Shown here: positions 53,523-62,564 of the stretch, in pieces
Numbering within the stretch: position 1 is the first letter of the stretch
Layout of the letters: the number at the start of each line of letters is the position of its first letter
NCBI RefSeq assembly: GCF_000261365.1
Contig: NZ_AJVC01000006.1
Location: 372,001 to 436,000 of the forward strand
Length of the DNA stretch: 64,000 bases
Origin: Herbaspirillum sp. GW103
GTDB taxonomy: Bacteria; Pseudomonadota; Gammaproteobacteria; Burkholderiales; Burkholderiaceae_D
Reading direction: 5' to 3'
Program-made: the position numbers and the translations under genes
Notes under the pieces: generated by a model
The model's input: only the letters and a program-made list of their open reading frames with translations
The model's database searches: none
Told to the model about the DNA's origin: nothing

Positions 53523-54272
53523 ATGAAGACCGTCCTCGCCCTGCGTCATGTCGCCACCGAAGATCTGGGCCAGCTGGCACCGCTTTTGAGGGCCAGCGAT
53601 TATCAGATCCGTTATTTCGATGTCGGGGTCGATGCCTTCGTCGATGTCTCTCCGCTGGATGCAGATCTGGTCATTGTGCTGGGAGGGCCGGTGGCGGTGT
53701 ATGACAGCCAGTCCTACCCCTGGCTGCGCGCCGAAGTGGCGTGGTTGCGGGCACGGTTGTTGGAGGATCTGCCCACGCTGGGCATCTGCCTGGGGGCGCA
53801 GTTGATGGCGGCGGCGCTGCATGCGCGCGTCTACCCCGGCAGCTGCGGCAAGGAGATCGGCTGGTCCAGCCTGCGCGCCGGCGAGCATCTGGCCGACACG
53901 CCCTGGCTGCAGGAACTGGTGGAGCAGCAGACCCCGGTGCTGCACTGGCACGGCGACACCTTCGATCTGCCCCCGGGTGCGCGTCATCTGGCCTCCTCGG
54001 CGCAGTATCCCAACCAGGCTTTTGCCTGGGGCCGACATGGACTGGCACTGCAGTTTCATCCCGAGGTGGATATGCGCACGGTGGAGCACTGGCTGGTCAG
54101 CCATGCCCATGAGATTGCCCATACTCGCAACCTCAGCCTGGCCACCTTGCGCGCTGATGCGCAGCGTCATGGCCGCCAGTTCGAGCGGGCGGTACGACGC
54201 TTCTGGCAGGGCTGGCTGGACAGCCTGCCTGCACCGTCCTCGTACCAGGACGGGCGGCGCAGGCGTGCCTGA
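53523..54272 (+). CDS. Class I glutamine amidotransferase (GMP-synthase-like domain protein)
   Basis: The protein is 249 residues from ATG 53523 (MKTVLALRHVATEDLGQLAP); the frame to 53475 is open but has no homology. The triad is visible: cysteine in LGICLGAQLMAAAL near residue 85, histidine and glutamate in LQFHPEVDMRT. VLGGPVAVYD forms the oxyanion strand. This stand-alone GATase group resembles YfeJ/GuaA-like proteins; some act on gamma-glutamyl compounds. The acceptor is unknown. No synthetase is adjacent. Confidence 0.9.
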   Translation: MKTVLALRHVATEDLGQLAPLLRASDYQIRYFDVGVDAFVDVSPLDADLVIVLGGPVAVYDSQSYPWLRAEVAWLRARLLEDLPTLGICLGAQLMAAALHARVYPGSCGKEIGWSSLRAGEHLADTPWLQELVEQQTPVLHWHGDTFDLPPGARHLASSAQYPNQAFAWGRHGLALQFHPEVDMRTVEHWLVSHAHEIAHTRNLSLATLRADAQRHGRQFERAVRRFWQGWLDSLPAPSSYQDGRRRRA

Positions 54273-54577
54273 GCGACAGTTCCCGCTTGTTACGATTGTT
54301 TGCATCGCTCACCAACACTTGCACTTTCCGGCGAACCTGTGCGCACGGGCCGCGTTCAGACCTCAGGCATGACGCAAACAAGGAGTGGTCAGAAAACCGC
54401 TCATCCATTTGCGGCATCCGGGAGGCCGAGAAAGAGAGCTTGTCCGACATAGCGCAACAGCAGCCTTGCCTATAGTGGAGGACACGGATCACCGATCCAG
54501 CACCCCGCCATCACTGCGGGTTGCCGCCATGACTGAAGCCTCGGGCTTTTCGATAAACACAACGCAAGGAGGTAAGC

Positions 54578-54934
54578 ATGAAGACTCGTCACATCCTGAT
54601 CTCGTCCCTGTTCATGGCCCTGGCCGGTAGCGCCATGGCGCAAAATGCGCCGACCAGCGGCAATGCCATGGGGGCCGCACCGGCCGCGCCCATGAGTGCG
54701 GCGTCCGGCACTGCGTCGGCGGTGCCGTCCAATGACCCCTTCGTGCAGAAGCGCCAGGCTGACGCCGACGCCAAGGCCCAGTACAAGGCGCAGAAAAAGG
54801 CCGCCAAGGAAGAGTACAAGGCCGACAAGAAGGCTGCCAAGGCCCAGCTGAAGCAGGAAAAGAGGGAGTCCACCGCCCAGCGCAACGAAGCCCTGGCGGC
54901 ATCGCCTGCGACCAGGACGGACAAGACTCACTAG
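54578..54934 (+). CDS. Secreted lysine/alanine-rich small protein
   Basis: The protein is 118 residues, with ATG after AAGGAGG. The signal peptide MKTRHILISSLFMALAGSAM is cut near AMA-QNA. A low-complexity alanine-rich stretch follows, then a basic helix with repeated KAQYKAQKKAAKEEYKADKK-type units. The stop TAG is the first three bases of the MITE-like element that begins at 54932, so the original C-terminus may have been longer. The natural terminator is now at 55229-55256, beyond the element. The function is unknown. Confidence 0.75.
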   Translation: MKTRHILISSLFMALAGSAMAQNAPTSGNAMGAAPAAPMSAASGTASAVPSNDPFVQKRQADADAKAQYKAQKKAAKEEYKADKKAAKAQLKQEKRESTAQRNEALAASPATRTDKTH

Positions 54935-55202
54935 GGCCTGTTCACATTCAATCTGTGAGATGCCTTGCCCCCAGAAGGCGTGGTGGCAAGGCGCGCGTCA
55001 GGGCTGGTGGTGGTGCCACCAGCCCTGACGTGCAACGCGGCCAGCGCGCCTTCTGGGGGCAACCCTCCGGGAGAGGCCGCCAAGCGTCGCCTGCCGTTGT
55101 TGCAGCTCCTTGCCGTGGCACCACCACGGCGCGTCGCTGCGCCTAGGCAGACAACGCTTGGCGACCTCTCGCACTCACAGATTGAATGTGAACAGGCCCT
55201 AA
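54932..55202. mobile_element. MITE-like element with 28-bp perfect inverted ends
   Basis: The left end TAGGGCCTGTTCACATTCAA continues to 54959; the right end (55175-55202) is its exact reverse complement. TA at both edges may be the target duplication. There is no transposase frame. Inside are nested palindromes: GCCCCCAGAAGGCG (54967-54980) with 55047-55060, and a 15-bp stem at 54996-55030. A third, imperfect pair lies near 55073-55170. It sits between a gene and its terminator, which supports recent insertion. Confidence 0.85.
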
Positions 55203-55228
55203 GCTGACAGCCTGATTCTTGAGGATTA

Positions 55229-55256
55229 TCCCCGGCTGCGGTCGGGGATTTTTTTG
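55229..55256 (+). terminator. Terminator, probably of the lysine-rich protein gene
   Basis: ATCCCCG and CGGGGAT form the stem and seven T follow. It is the first terminator after the gene that ends at 54934; the MITE-like element now lies between. Confidence 0.75.
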
Positions 55257-55316
55257 TCTGCGCGTGTGAGCGTGTGCCCGGAGAAATTGGCCCGCGTGGT
55301 GTTCGCGCAGCGCACT

Positions 55317-56591
55317 TCAGTTCCGTCCCTGCCGCCACAAGCGCCGCGCCAGCCAGGCCGCCGTCACCACCTGCAGCAACATGAAGGCGGCGACCGCATT
55401 CCAGCCGGAGTGCTCCCAGAACCAGCCCCCCGCCGAACCAAGCACGCTGCCGCCCAGGTAGTAGGACAGCAGGTAGAGCGAGGCTGCGTGACCGCGGCCG
55501 GTGCTGGCCATACGTCCGACCCAGCTGCTGGCGGCCGAATGCGTGGTGAAGAAGCCAATGGTCAGCAGGACGATGCCCACAATCACCACGGACAGTGAGG
55601 CCGTGCAGGTCAGGAACAGGCCCGCGCAGGAGGTGGCGATGCCGGCTGCCACCAGCGGTGCGCGACCATAGCGGTCGGCCAGTGCGCCGGCCCACGAGGA
55701 GGACACGATGCCGAACAGATAGGCACTGAAGATCAGCCCGGTGAGGGTGGCCGAGAGCGAGAACGGTGGGCTCATCAGCCGAAAGCCCGCGTAGTTGTAG
55801 GAGGTGGCGAAGATGCCCATGTTCAGCGCGGCAATGCCGAAGGTCAGCGGCAATCGCGCATGGCGCAGATGACGTTGCCACAGGGCGACATGATCGCGCA
55901 GTTGCATCGACCCATTGCGCACGAAGTTGCGCGAGGCCGGCAGCATCAGTACGAAAGCGAGGGCCAGCGCCAGGTCCAGCGCACCGATGGCGAGCATCGC
56001 ATGACGCCAGCCGATGTGCTCGGAGAGCATGCTCATCGCCACCCGCCCCGCCATGCCGCCGAAGGCATTGCCACCCACGTAGAGGCCCATCGCATAACCC
56101 AGTCCCCCCGCATCGATCTCTTCGGCCAGATAGGCCATGGCCACTGCCGGTACACCGCCCAGCGCAAAGCCTTCGGCCGCACGTGCGGCCAGGATCAGTT
56201 CCCAGGTCGGTGCCACCCCGGCCAGCAGGTTGCAGCAGGCGGCCGTAGCCAGCGAGGCGAACATGAGCTCCTTGCGGCCATAACGCTCCGAGACCATGCC
56301 CGCCAACAGGATCGCCAGCGCCAGAAAACCGGTCGACAAGGACAGCGCCAGCGAGGCGCTGGCCGCGCCGATGCGGAATTCGCGCGCGAAGGCCGGTAGC
56401 AGCGGTTGCACGCAATACAGCAGCGAGAAAGTGGCAAAGCCGGAACAGAACAGCGCCAGCACGATGTTGCGATACGCCGCCGAGCCACGCACGGCACCAC
56501 GCGGCGGGGAAGCGGCAGGCTTGGCGGCGGAACCGGCCGGGCGCACACCGGCAGTGCTGCCGGCGGTGGTGGAATCGGAAAGGGACTGCAT
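55317..56591 (-). CDS. Major facilitator superfamily transporter (YnfM-like)
   Basis: The protein is 424 residues. A disordered alanine/proline-rich N-terminus (about 40 residues) precedes twelve helices. The loop 2-3 motif is SERYGRKELMFAS, and the second-half counterpart is GALADRYGRAPLVAAG. SLLYCVQPLLPAFAREF in helix 1 is typical of the YnfM/arabinose-efflux group. The divergent LysR gene at 56730 likely regulates it. The substrate is unknown. Confidence 0.87.
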   Translation of the reverse strand: MQSLSDSTTAGSTAGVRPAGSAAKPAASPPRGAVRGSAAYRNIVLALFCSGFATFSLLYCVQPLLPAFAREFRIGAASASLALSLSTGFLALAILLAGMVSERYGRKELMFASLATAACCNLLAGVAPTWELILAARAAEGFALGGVPAVAMAYLAEEIDAGGLGYAMGLYVGGNAFGGMAGRVAMSMLSEHIGWRHAMLAIGALDLALALAFVLMLPASRNFVRNGSMQLRDHVALWQRHLRHARLPLTFGIAALNMGIFATSYNYAGFRLMSPPFSLSATLTGLIFSAYLFGIVSSSWAGALADRYGRAPLVAAGIATSCAGLFLTCTASLSVVIVGIVLLTIGFFTTHSAASSWVGRMASTGRGHAASLYLLSYYLGGSVLGSAGGWFWEHSGWNAVAAFMLLQVVTAAWLARRLWRQGRN

Positions 56592-56729
56592 GGCATTGCG
56601 CGCGCAGGAGGTGGGGCCGGCGCACGGGGTGGGTTGTGGAGTGATGCAGTCTGGAATAAATCGGCTATATTGTCCAATATATGGGATCTACCCTAGCCAT
56701 CTATCAAACAGATATCACAAGGCTCAGAC

Positions 56730-57629
56730 ATGGAACTCCGACACCTCCGCTACTTCCTGGCCGTGGCCGAACAGCGCAGTTTCACCCGCGCTGCCGAGAA
56801 GGTCGGCATCGGCCAGCCGCCCTTGTCGATGCAGATCAAGGATCTGGAAGCCGAGATCGGGGGCGCCCTCTTTCTGCGCACTTCACATGGGGTGGAGCTC
56901 TCCGAGGTGGGCCGCGTGTTCCTGCCGCATGCCCAGAAGGCCATGGACGACGCCGAGCAGGCGCTGCGCGCGGCCCGGCAGGCGGCCAGCGGTGAAGCGG
57001 GTTTGCTGCGCATGGGTTTCACTTCCTCGGCGGTGTTTCATCCCGTGGTCTCGCACGCGCTGCAGCAGTTCCGTGAGCGCCACCGCAAGCTGGAGATCTC
57101 GTTGAGCGAGGGCATCACCGAACAGTTGCTGGCCGATATCGCCGCCTCCCAACTGGATGCGGCCTTCGTGCGCATCGTCACCGCACCGTCGGACGAGCTG
57201 GGGGTGGTGGAGCTGCCGGCAGAAAAACTGAAGGTGGCGTTGCCGCGCTCGCATCCGCTGGCGCGGCGCAAGTCGCTGCATCTGCAGGACCTGGCAGGGG
57301 AGAACTTCATCATGGTGCCGCGTGGCAAGGGATCGGCGCTCTATGACAACATCTTCAGCGCCTGTCAGGCCGCCGGATTTGATCCCCAGGTGATCCAGCT
57401 GGCGCCGCAACTGACCTCGGTCATCAATCTGGTGGCCGCCGGACTGGGCATTTCCATCGTGCCCGAGGCCATTGAACAGGTGCAGCTGGCGCAGGTGCGC
57501 TACATCGATATCCGCGCGCCGGCACCGCGCGCGCAACTGTCGCTGGCGTATCACCGCCAGTCGATTGCCGCCTCACGCTTTGCGGCGCACTTGCAGCGTT
57601 CGCTCAAGCGCGCAACCCATGACAAATGA
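56730..57629 (+). CDS. LysR-family regulator, divergent from the MFS gene
   Basis: The protein is 299 residues, MELRHLRYFLAVAEQRSFTR. The helix-turn-helix is AAEKVGIGQPPLSMQIKDLE. The GQPPLS variant is typical of the CatM/BenM-like branch that responds to aromatic acids and chlorinated catechols. The 138-base intergenic region is shared with the MFS exporter. Confidence 0.91.
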   Translation: MELRHLRYFLAVAEQRSFTRAAEKVGIGQPPLSMQIKDLEAEIGGALFLRTSHGVELSEVGRVFLPHAQKAMDDAEQALRAARQAASGEAGLLRMGFTSSAVFHPVVSHALQQFRERHRKLEISLSEGITEQLLADIAASQLDAAFVRIVTAPSDELGVVELPAEKLKVALPRSHPLARRKSLHLQDLAGENFIMVPRGKGSALYDNIFSACQAAGFDPQVIQLAPQLTSVINLVAAGLGISIVPEAIEQVQLAQVRYIDIRAPAPRAQLSLAYHRQSIAASRFAAHLQRSLKRATHDK

Positions 57630-57650
57630 AGTGAAGGAAAAGGAACGGCC

Positions 57651-58151
57651 CTAGTTGGACTTGAAGCGCCCCAGCACCGAGTTGGCCTGTCGCAGGAAGG
57701 CGCGCGGATGGACTTCCACCAGCCGTTCCAGCGCGGGCAGCATGCGCTCCAGGGCGATGGTCAGCGCAATGTCGCTGATCTCCTCACCCCACAGCACCTT
57801 CTGCACAAAGGCCGCCGGGCCGATCTCGCCGATGAGGCTCATGCTCATCTGGCGCTCCAGAGTGTCGGTGCGCGGGCCGAAGGTTTCATCGAAGATGCGC
57901 AGGATGGCCGCTTCCAGTTCCGCCGACTGCGCCTGCCGTTCGGCCTCGGCGTCCTGGTCGGTGACGTGACGGTTCTCCGGGGGGATGGGCGCGGGACGCT
58001 GGCCGTTCTCGATGAGCGCGCTGGCTTCCCCTGCCATGCGGCTCAGTTGCTGTACGTGCAGCGTCAGTGCGCTGATTTCGGCCAGCAACGCCCGCAGCGG
58101 CATCGGCTGTGGCATGTCGGATCCGGCGGGCCCTGCTGGATGTGGAATCAT
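57651..58151 (-). CDS. Hypothetical protein
   Basis: The protein is 166 residues if it starts at ATG 58151 (MIPHPAGPAGSDMPQPMPLR); the frame is open to 58298, and no start has a good ribosome site. It is mostly helical and acidic. A central piece, GPAAFVQKVLWGEEISDIAL, and the tail VEVHPRAFLRQANSVLGRF look like a real soluble protein. There are no membrane helices. I do not recognise the family. It lies convergent to the LysR gene, 21 bases apart. The gap 58152-58606 holds no other gene. Confidence 0.55.
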   Translation of the reverse strand: MIPHPAGPAGSDMPQPMPLRALLAEISALTLHVQQLSRMAGEASALIENGQRPAPIPPENRHVTDQDAEAERQAQSAELEAAILRIFDETFGPRTDTLERQMSMSLIGEIGPAAFVQKVLWGEEISDIALTIALERMLPALERLVEVHPRAFLRQANSVLGRFKSN

Positions 58152-58565
58152 CGTGTTGTCGTCAGCCAGGCGCTCAGGCCCGGTCCCGTGCATGCTGCTT
58201 GAATCAATCGCCCCGGCATGACCACCCCCGCGCGGCCCCGCCGGCTCCCGTTCATCCGGCCTGCGCAGCCGGTATGGCGTTTCTCTGTGGAAACACATGA
58301 AAGTATAGTGCGCTGCAAAAATTTACGCATGGAAATTTCAGAGGGACTCGGCGAAGAAGCAACAGCAGCGCCGTAATGATTGTTCAGATGATAATAGAAA
58401 ATCACAGAGTTGCGTTTTTTCATTGTCTGTCATTTAACACCCCGGTGAGAATTGCACTGCATGGGCTGCGGCATATCGTCGCAGCAAGGTCGCAGGCCCT
58501 TGGGGCGGGGCTTGCAGGGCGTTGGCGGGTCAGGGGCCGTCAGCCGTTCATCAGGTTCAGGCAAT

Positions 58566-58584
58566 ATAATGAGAATCGTTCCTG
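58566..58584 (+). promoter_or_regulatory. Fur-box-like site upstream of feoA
   Basis: ATAATGAGAATCGTTCCTG keeps most positions of the GATAATGATAATCATTATC consensus, strongest in its left half. It is 23-41 bases before the feoA start, so Fur-Fe2+ could block transcription. Confidence 0.65.
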
Positions 58585-58606
58585 AAATCCGATCAGAAGA
58601 AAAATC

Positions 58607-58852
58607 ATGCGTCTTACTGAACTTGCCAAGGGGGTCGGCGCCGTCGTCGACCAGGTGACTGACCAGCATGCCGCCGATGCGGTGGCCGCGCGCCTGCGCG
58701 ATCTCGGCTTCGTGCGCGGTGAACCGGTGCGGGTGGTGGCCAGCGCGCCCTTTGGAGGCGACCCCATCGTGGTCCAGATCGGTTCGACGCGCTTCGCCCT
58801 GCGCCGTGCTGAAGCCGAACGCGTCACGCTGGCCACGGGAGCGGCGGCATGA
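58607..58852 (+). CDS. feoA: Ferrous iron transport protein FeoA
   Basis: The protein is 81 residues, MRLTELAKGVGAVVDQVTDQ, an SH3-like domain with the usual LRDLGFVRGEPVRVVASAPF and PIVVQIGSTRFALRRAEAER. It binds and modulates FeoB at the cytoplasmic face. The last four bases overlap the feoB start, so the two genes are translationally coupled. Confidence 0.95.
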   Translation: MRLTELAKGVGAVVDQVTDQHAADAVAARLRDLGFVRGEPVRVVASAPFGGDPIVVQIGSTRFALRRAEAERVTLATGAAA

Positions 58853-60687
58853 GCGGCGGCATGAGCGGCGGCGCACTCAATATTGCCCTGGTCGGCAATC
58901 CCAATTGCGGCAAGACCGCCCTCTTCAACCAGCTGACCGGCGCGCGCCAGAAGGTGGCCAACTATGCCGGCGTGACGGTGGAGCGCAAATCCGGGGTCTT
59001 CACGGCGCCATCCGGACGGCAAGTGCGGGTGGTCGACCTGCCGGGCGCCTACAGCCTGCAATCGGTCAGCCCCGACGAACGCGTGACGCAGGCCGTGCTG
59101 GCCGGTCGCTACCCCGGTGAGGCGGTGCCTGACCTGATCGTCTGTGTGGCCGATGCCACCAACCTGCGCCTGCACCTGCGCTTCGTGCTGGAAGTGCGAC
59201 GCCTGGGGCGGCCCATGGTGCTGGCGCTGAACATGATGGACGCTGCCGCGCGGCGTGGCATGCGCATCGACGTGGGCGCGCTGTCGCAGCGACTGGGCAT
59301 GCCGGTCATCGAGACCATCGCCGTGCAGCGCGGCGGTACCCGCGCGCTGGTCGCGGCCATCGATGCGCGGGCGCCGGTCCCCTCCCCGACCACGCAGCAA
59401 CCCGATGACCTGCACGTCGAAGTACGCGCCCTGCTGGCCGATACCGTGGTGATGCCGGCCCCGACCGACCGCCGTGATGACGCGATCGATCGCATCGCGC
59501 TGCATCCGGTCTTTGGCGTGTTGTTGCTGGCGCTGACCATGTTCCTGGTGTTCCAGGCGGTCTATGCCATCGGCAAGCCCATGACCGACGCCATCGCCGA
59601 CGGCTTCGGCACGCTGGGTGAGATGGTCGGTGCATGGCTGCCGGAGGGCCCCCTGCGCGGTCTGGTGACCGATGGCCTGCTGGCCGGGCTGGGCACGGTG
59701 CTGGGCTTCCTGCCGCAGATCCTGGTGCTGTTCTTCTTCATCCTGCTGCTGGAGGAATCGGGCTACCTGCCACGGGCGGCCTTCGTGCTGGACAAGCTGA
59801 TGGTCTCGGTGGGGCTGTCGGGACGTTCCTTCATTCCCCTGCTCTCCAGCTTCGCCTGTGCCATTCCCGGCATCATGGGCGCGCGCAGCATCACCGATCC
59901 GCGTGACCGGCTTGCCACCATCCTGGTCGCCCCGCTGATGACCTGTTCTGCGCGCCTGCCGGTGTATGCCCTGCTGATCGGCGCTTTCATTCCGCATCGC
60001 CCGGTGCTGGGCATCTTCAACCTGCAGGGGCTGGCGCTGTTCTGCCTGTATGTGGCGGGGATTGCGGCCGCCATGCTGGTGGCCTGGGTGGCCAAGCGCA
60101 TCGGCCGCTCGCGCCAGGAGCGCGCGCTGTTGATGGAGCTGCCCTCCTATCGCCTGCCCAACGCCCGTGACATCGCGCTGGGGCTGTGGGAGCGCGGCGC
60201 CATCTTCCTCAAGCGCCTCACCGGCGTGATGCTGGCACTGACCGTGCTGATGTGGGCCATCTGTACCTTCCCCTCGGCACCCGAGGGCGCGACCCGCGCG
60301 GCCATCGATTATTCCCTTGCCGGTTATATCGGTCACAGCCTGCAAGCGATCTTCGCTCCGCTGGGCTTCAACTGGCAGATCAGCCTGTCGCTGATTCCGG
60401 CCTTTGCCGCCCGTGAGACTGCCGTGGCCACGCTGGCCACCGTCTATGCGGTCGGCGGCGAGGAAGGTGCGGCCCTGCAGAGCGCGCTGGCTGCGCATAT
60501 CTCGCTGGCCAGTGCCCTGTCGCTGATGGTGTGGTTCGCCTTCGCGCCGCAGTGCATGTCGACCCTGGCCATCATCCGCCGCGAGACGCAGTCCTGGCGT
60601 CTGGTGGCGCTGTCCTTCGGCTACATGTTCGTGCTGGCCTATGCGGCCTCTTTCCTGACCTACAACGTGACGAGGTGGCTGGCGTGA
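58849..60687 (+). CDS. feoB: Ferrous iron transporter FeoB
   Basis: The protein is 612 residues. The N-terminal G domain has G1 VGNPNCGKTALFNQLTG, G2 NYAGVTVE, G3 VDLPGAYSL and G4 NMMD. The membrane part has Gate motifs (PLLSSFACAIPGIMGARSIT and SLIPAFAARETAVATLATVY). It is shorter than the 770-residue E. coli protein because the cytoplasmic region between G domain and membrane is reduced, a form common in Betaproteobacteria. It imports Fe2+ under low oxygen or acid. Confidence 0.96.
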   Translation: MSGGMSGGALNIALVGNPNCGKTALFNQLTGARQKVANYAGVTVERKSGVFTAPSGRQVRVVDLPGAYSLQSVSPDERVTQAVLAGRYPGEAVPDLIVCVADATNLRLHLRFVLEVRRLGRPMVLALNMMDAAARRGMRIDVGALSQRLGMPVIETIAVQRGGTRALVAAIDARAPVPSPTTQQPDDLHVEVRALLADTVVMPAPTDRRDDAIDRIALHPVFGVLLLALTMFLVFQAVYAIGKPMTDAIADGFGTLGEMVGAWLPEGPLRGLVTDGLLAGLGTVLGFLPQILVLFFFILLLEESGYLPRAAFVLDKLMVSVGLSGRSFIPLLSSFACAIPGIMGARSITDPRDRLATILVAPLMTCSARLPVYALLIGAFIPHRPVLGIFNLQGLALFCLYVAGIAAAMLVAWVAKRIGRSRQERALLMELPSYRLPNARDIALGLWERGAIFLKRLTGVMLALTVLMWAICTFPSAPEGATRAAIDYSLAGYIGHSLQAIFAPLGFNWQISLSLIPAFAARETAVATLATVYAVGGEEGAALQSALAAHISLASALSLMVWFAFAPQCMSTLAIIRRETQSWRLVALSFGYMFVLAYAASFLTYNVTRWLA

Positions 60688-60971
60688 ATCACACCCTGTG
60701 GTGGCAATATGCGGTCATTGCCGCGCTGGTGACGGCCAGCGCCCTCTACATGCTGCGCAAGCTGGCGCCCTCGGTGAGCTGGCGCTGGCAGGCGCGCCTG
60801 GCCAGCTGGCTGTTGCGACGTCGGTCGGGCATGTGGCAGGCGCTGGGCCGGCGCTGGTTGCCGCCGGCCAAGGCGGGCGGCTGTGGCGGAGGCGCCTGTG
60901 ACGGCTGTGGCGACAGCAGCGAGGCGCTGCCACCGCTGGAACAGAAAATCCAGTTTCATCGCCGCCGCTGA
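60684..60971 (+). CDS. FeoB-associated cysteine-rich small membrane protein (DUF6587-like)
   Basis: The protein is 95 residues from GTG 60684, which overlaps the feoB stop (GTGA). One N-terminal helix (QYAVIAALVTASALYMLRKL) is followed by a basic stretch and a cysteine cluster, GGCGGGACDGCGDS (C-x4-C-x2-C). It takes the place of FeoC in the operon. The cysteines could bind iron or an Fe-S cluster as a sensor or chaperone; this is inference. Such proteins follow feoB in several Betaproteobacteria. Confidence 0.75.
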   Translation: MNHTLWWQYAVIAALVTASALYMLRKLAPSVSWRWQARLASWLLRRRSGMWQALGRRWLPPAKAGGCGGGACDGCGDSSEALPPLEQKIQFHRRR

Positions 60972-60996
60972 CGTCGCATGGCGGCGATGGTCCTGC

Positions 60997-62202
60997 TCAG
61001 TGCAATTCTTCGGCCTCGAAACCGGCGGCGCGCAAGGCTTGCAGCACCTGAGCCAGATGCGGTCGGCCGCGAGTCTGCAAGACCAGTTCGATATCCACGT
61101 TCTGCGCCGCCAACAGGGTGAAGGCGCGCTGGTGGTGCACTTCATCGATGTTGGCACCAGCCTCGGCCACGATGCCGGTGATGCGGGCCAGCGTACCGGG
61201 CACATCCCGTGAGCTGACCTTTACCCGCGCCAGGCGTCCGGCGCGCACCATGCCGCGTTCGATGATGGCCGTCAGCAACAGCGGGTCGATGTTGCCGCCC
61301 GACAGCACCAGCCCTACCCGCTTGCCGCGGAAGCGGTCCGGATAGCGCACCAGTGCGGCCAGGCCGGCGGCGCCCGCCCCTTCTACCAGCGTCTTTTCAA
61401 TCTCCAGCAGCATCAGCACGGCTTGTTCGATATCGCCCTCGTCGACCAGCAGCAGCTCATCGGCTTCACGCGCGATGATGGCGCGGGTGAGCGTACCGGG
61501 CGTTCCTACCGCGATACCCTCGGCAATGGTGCTGGCGCCCACCGGGTGCTCGGTGCCCTTGACCGCGTTGACCATGGTCGGGAAGCGCCGCGTCTGCACG
61601 CCCACGATCTCGATGTCCGGCCTGATCGCCCGCGCGGCCACGGCCATGCCGGCCAGCAGGCCGCCACCGCCGATGGAGACCACCAGGCAATCCAGGTCCG
61701 GTACCGCCTTCATCATCTCCAGCGCCACCGTGCCCTGGCCGGCGATGATGGCCTCGTCGTCATAGGGATGGACGAAGGTCAGCCCTTCCTTCTCGGCCAG
61801 TTCGTAGGCATGGGTGCGGGCCGCTTCGAGAGTATCGCCATGCAGTACCACGTTGGCGCCGAAGCCGCGCGTACGTTCTATCTTCACGCCCGGCGTGAAG
61901 CGTGGCATGACAATGGTGGCCGGCAAGCCCAGCCGTTGGGCGTGATAGGCCACGCCCTGCGCATGGTTGCCGGCTGACATGGCCACCACCCCGCGCGCCC
62001 CGCCTTGGCTGGCGGCAACGTCCACCATCTTGTTGCAGGCGCCGCGTTCCTTGAAGGAGGCGGTGAATTGCAGGTTCTCGAATTTGAGGAAGACCTGGGC
62101 GCCGACGATCTGGGACAGCGTGCGCGATTCCACGCAGGGTGTTTCCAGGATCTGGCCTTGCAGCCGGCGCGCGGCGGCTTCGATGTCGTTGAGCGTTGTC
62201 AT
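60997..62202 (-). CDS. Threonine ammonia-lyase (threonine dehydratase) with ACT domain
   Basis: The protein is 401 residues from ATG 62202 (MTTLNDIEAAARRLQGQILE); a GTG at 62226 is also in frame. The PLP lysine is in TASFKERGACNK, the phosphate-binding loop is SIGGGGLLAG, and LVLSGGNID follows. An ACT-like C-terminal domain (VKVSSRDVPGTLARITGIVA) can bind an effector. It makes 2-oxobutanoate and ammonia from threonine. The 400-residue form is of the catabolic/intermediate TdcB-ACT type rather than the 500-residue IlvA. Confidence 0.92.
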   Translation of the reverse strand: MTTLNDIEAAARRLQGQILETPCVESRTLSQIVGAQVFLKFENLQFTASFKERGACNKMVDVAASQGGARGVVAMSAGNHAQGVAYHAQRLGLPATIVMPRFTPGVKIERTRGFGANVVLHGDTLEAARTHAYELAEKEGLTFVHPYDDEAIIAGQGTVALEMMKAVPDLDCLVVSIGGGGLLAGMAVAARAIRPDIEIVGVQTRRFPTMVNAVKGTEHPVGASTIAEGIAVGTPGTLTRAIIAREADELLLVDEGDIEQAVLMLLEIEKTLVEGAGAAGLAALVRYPDRFRGKRVGLVLSGGNIDPLLLTAIIERGMVRAGRLARVKVSSRDVPGTLARITGIVAEAGANIDEVHHQRAFTLLAAQNVDIELVLQTRGRPHLAQVLQALRAAGFEAEELH

Positions 62203-62564
62203 GTTGAGATTGTAGAGCCAATGCACGGGTTTGTAGCAGTTCGATCAGGGATGGCGCAAGGATGGCGGTAAATCAAAGCCGAAGGCCCCGCCGCTTGCAG
62301 ATTCGAAAAAAGAAGCGGCCGATTTTTGCGCAGTCATTGATCGCCGGCCCCCGGAAAATTACCGTCCGAACAAAGCAAAATTTCTTTGCAAGTGGTCATT
62401 GAAGTCCGCCGCTGCGGCGACTAGAGTAAAGACTCGTCGCGCCGCCAGCTGCTTCTTCGAGCAGACGCCCGCCAGCCCGGTTGCGGCACCCGGAAGTGCC
62501 GTGTGCGGCCTTCCCTTCTACGCAGATCCGAACAGTCTCAGCAGTTCTCACCAAGGAGATACCC

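Noticed and set aside
54931-56625. Minus-strand open frame of 564 codons across the MITE-like element and the MFS gene
   Set aside because: It is out of frame with the MFS protein, which shows proper transporter motifs in the other frame.
58540-60498. Minus-strand open frame of 652 codons
   Set aside because: Antisense of feoA-feoB; glutamine/histidine-rich translation typical of shadows.
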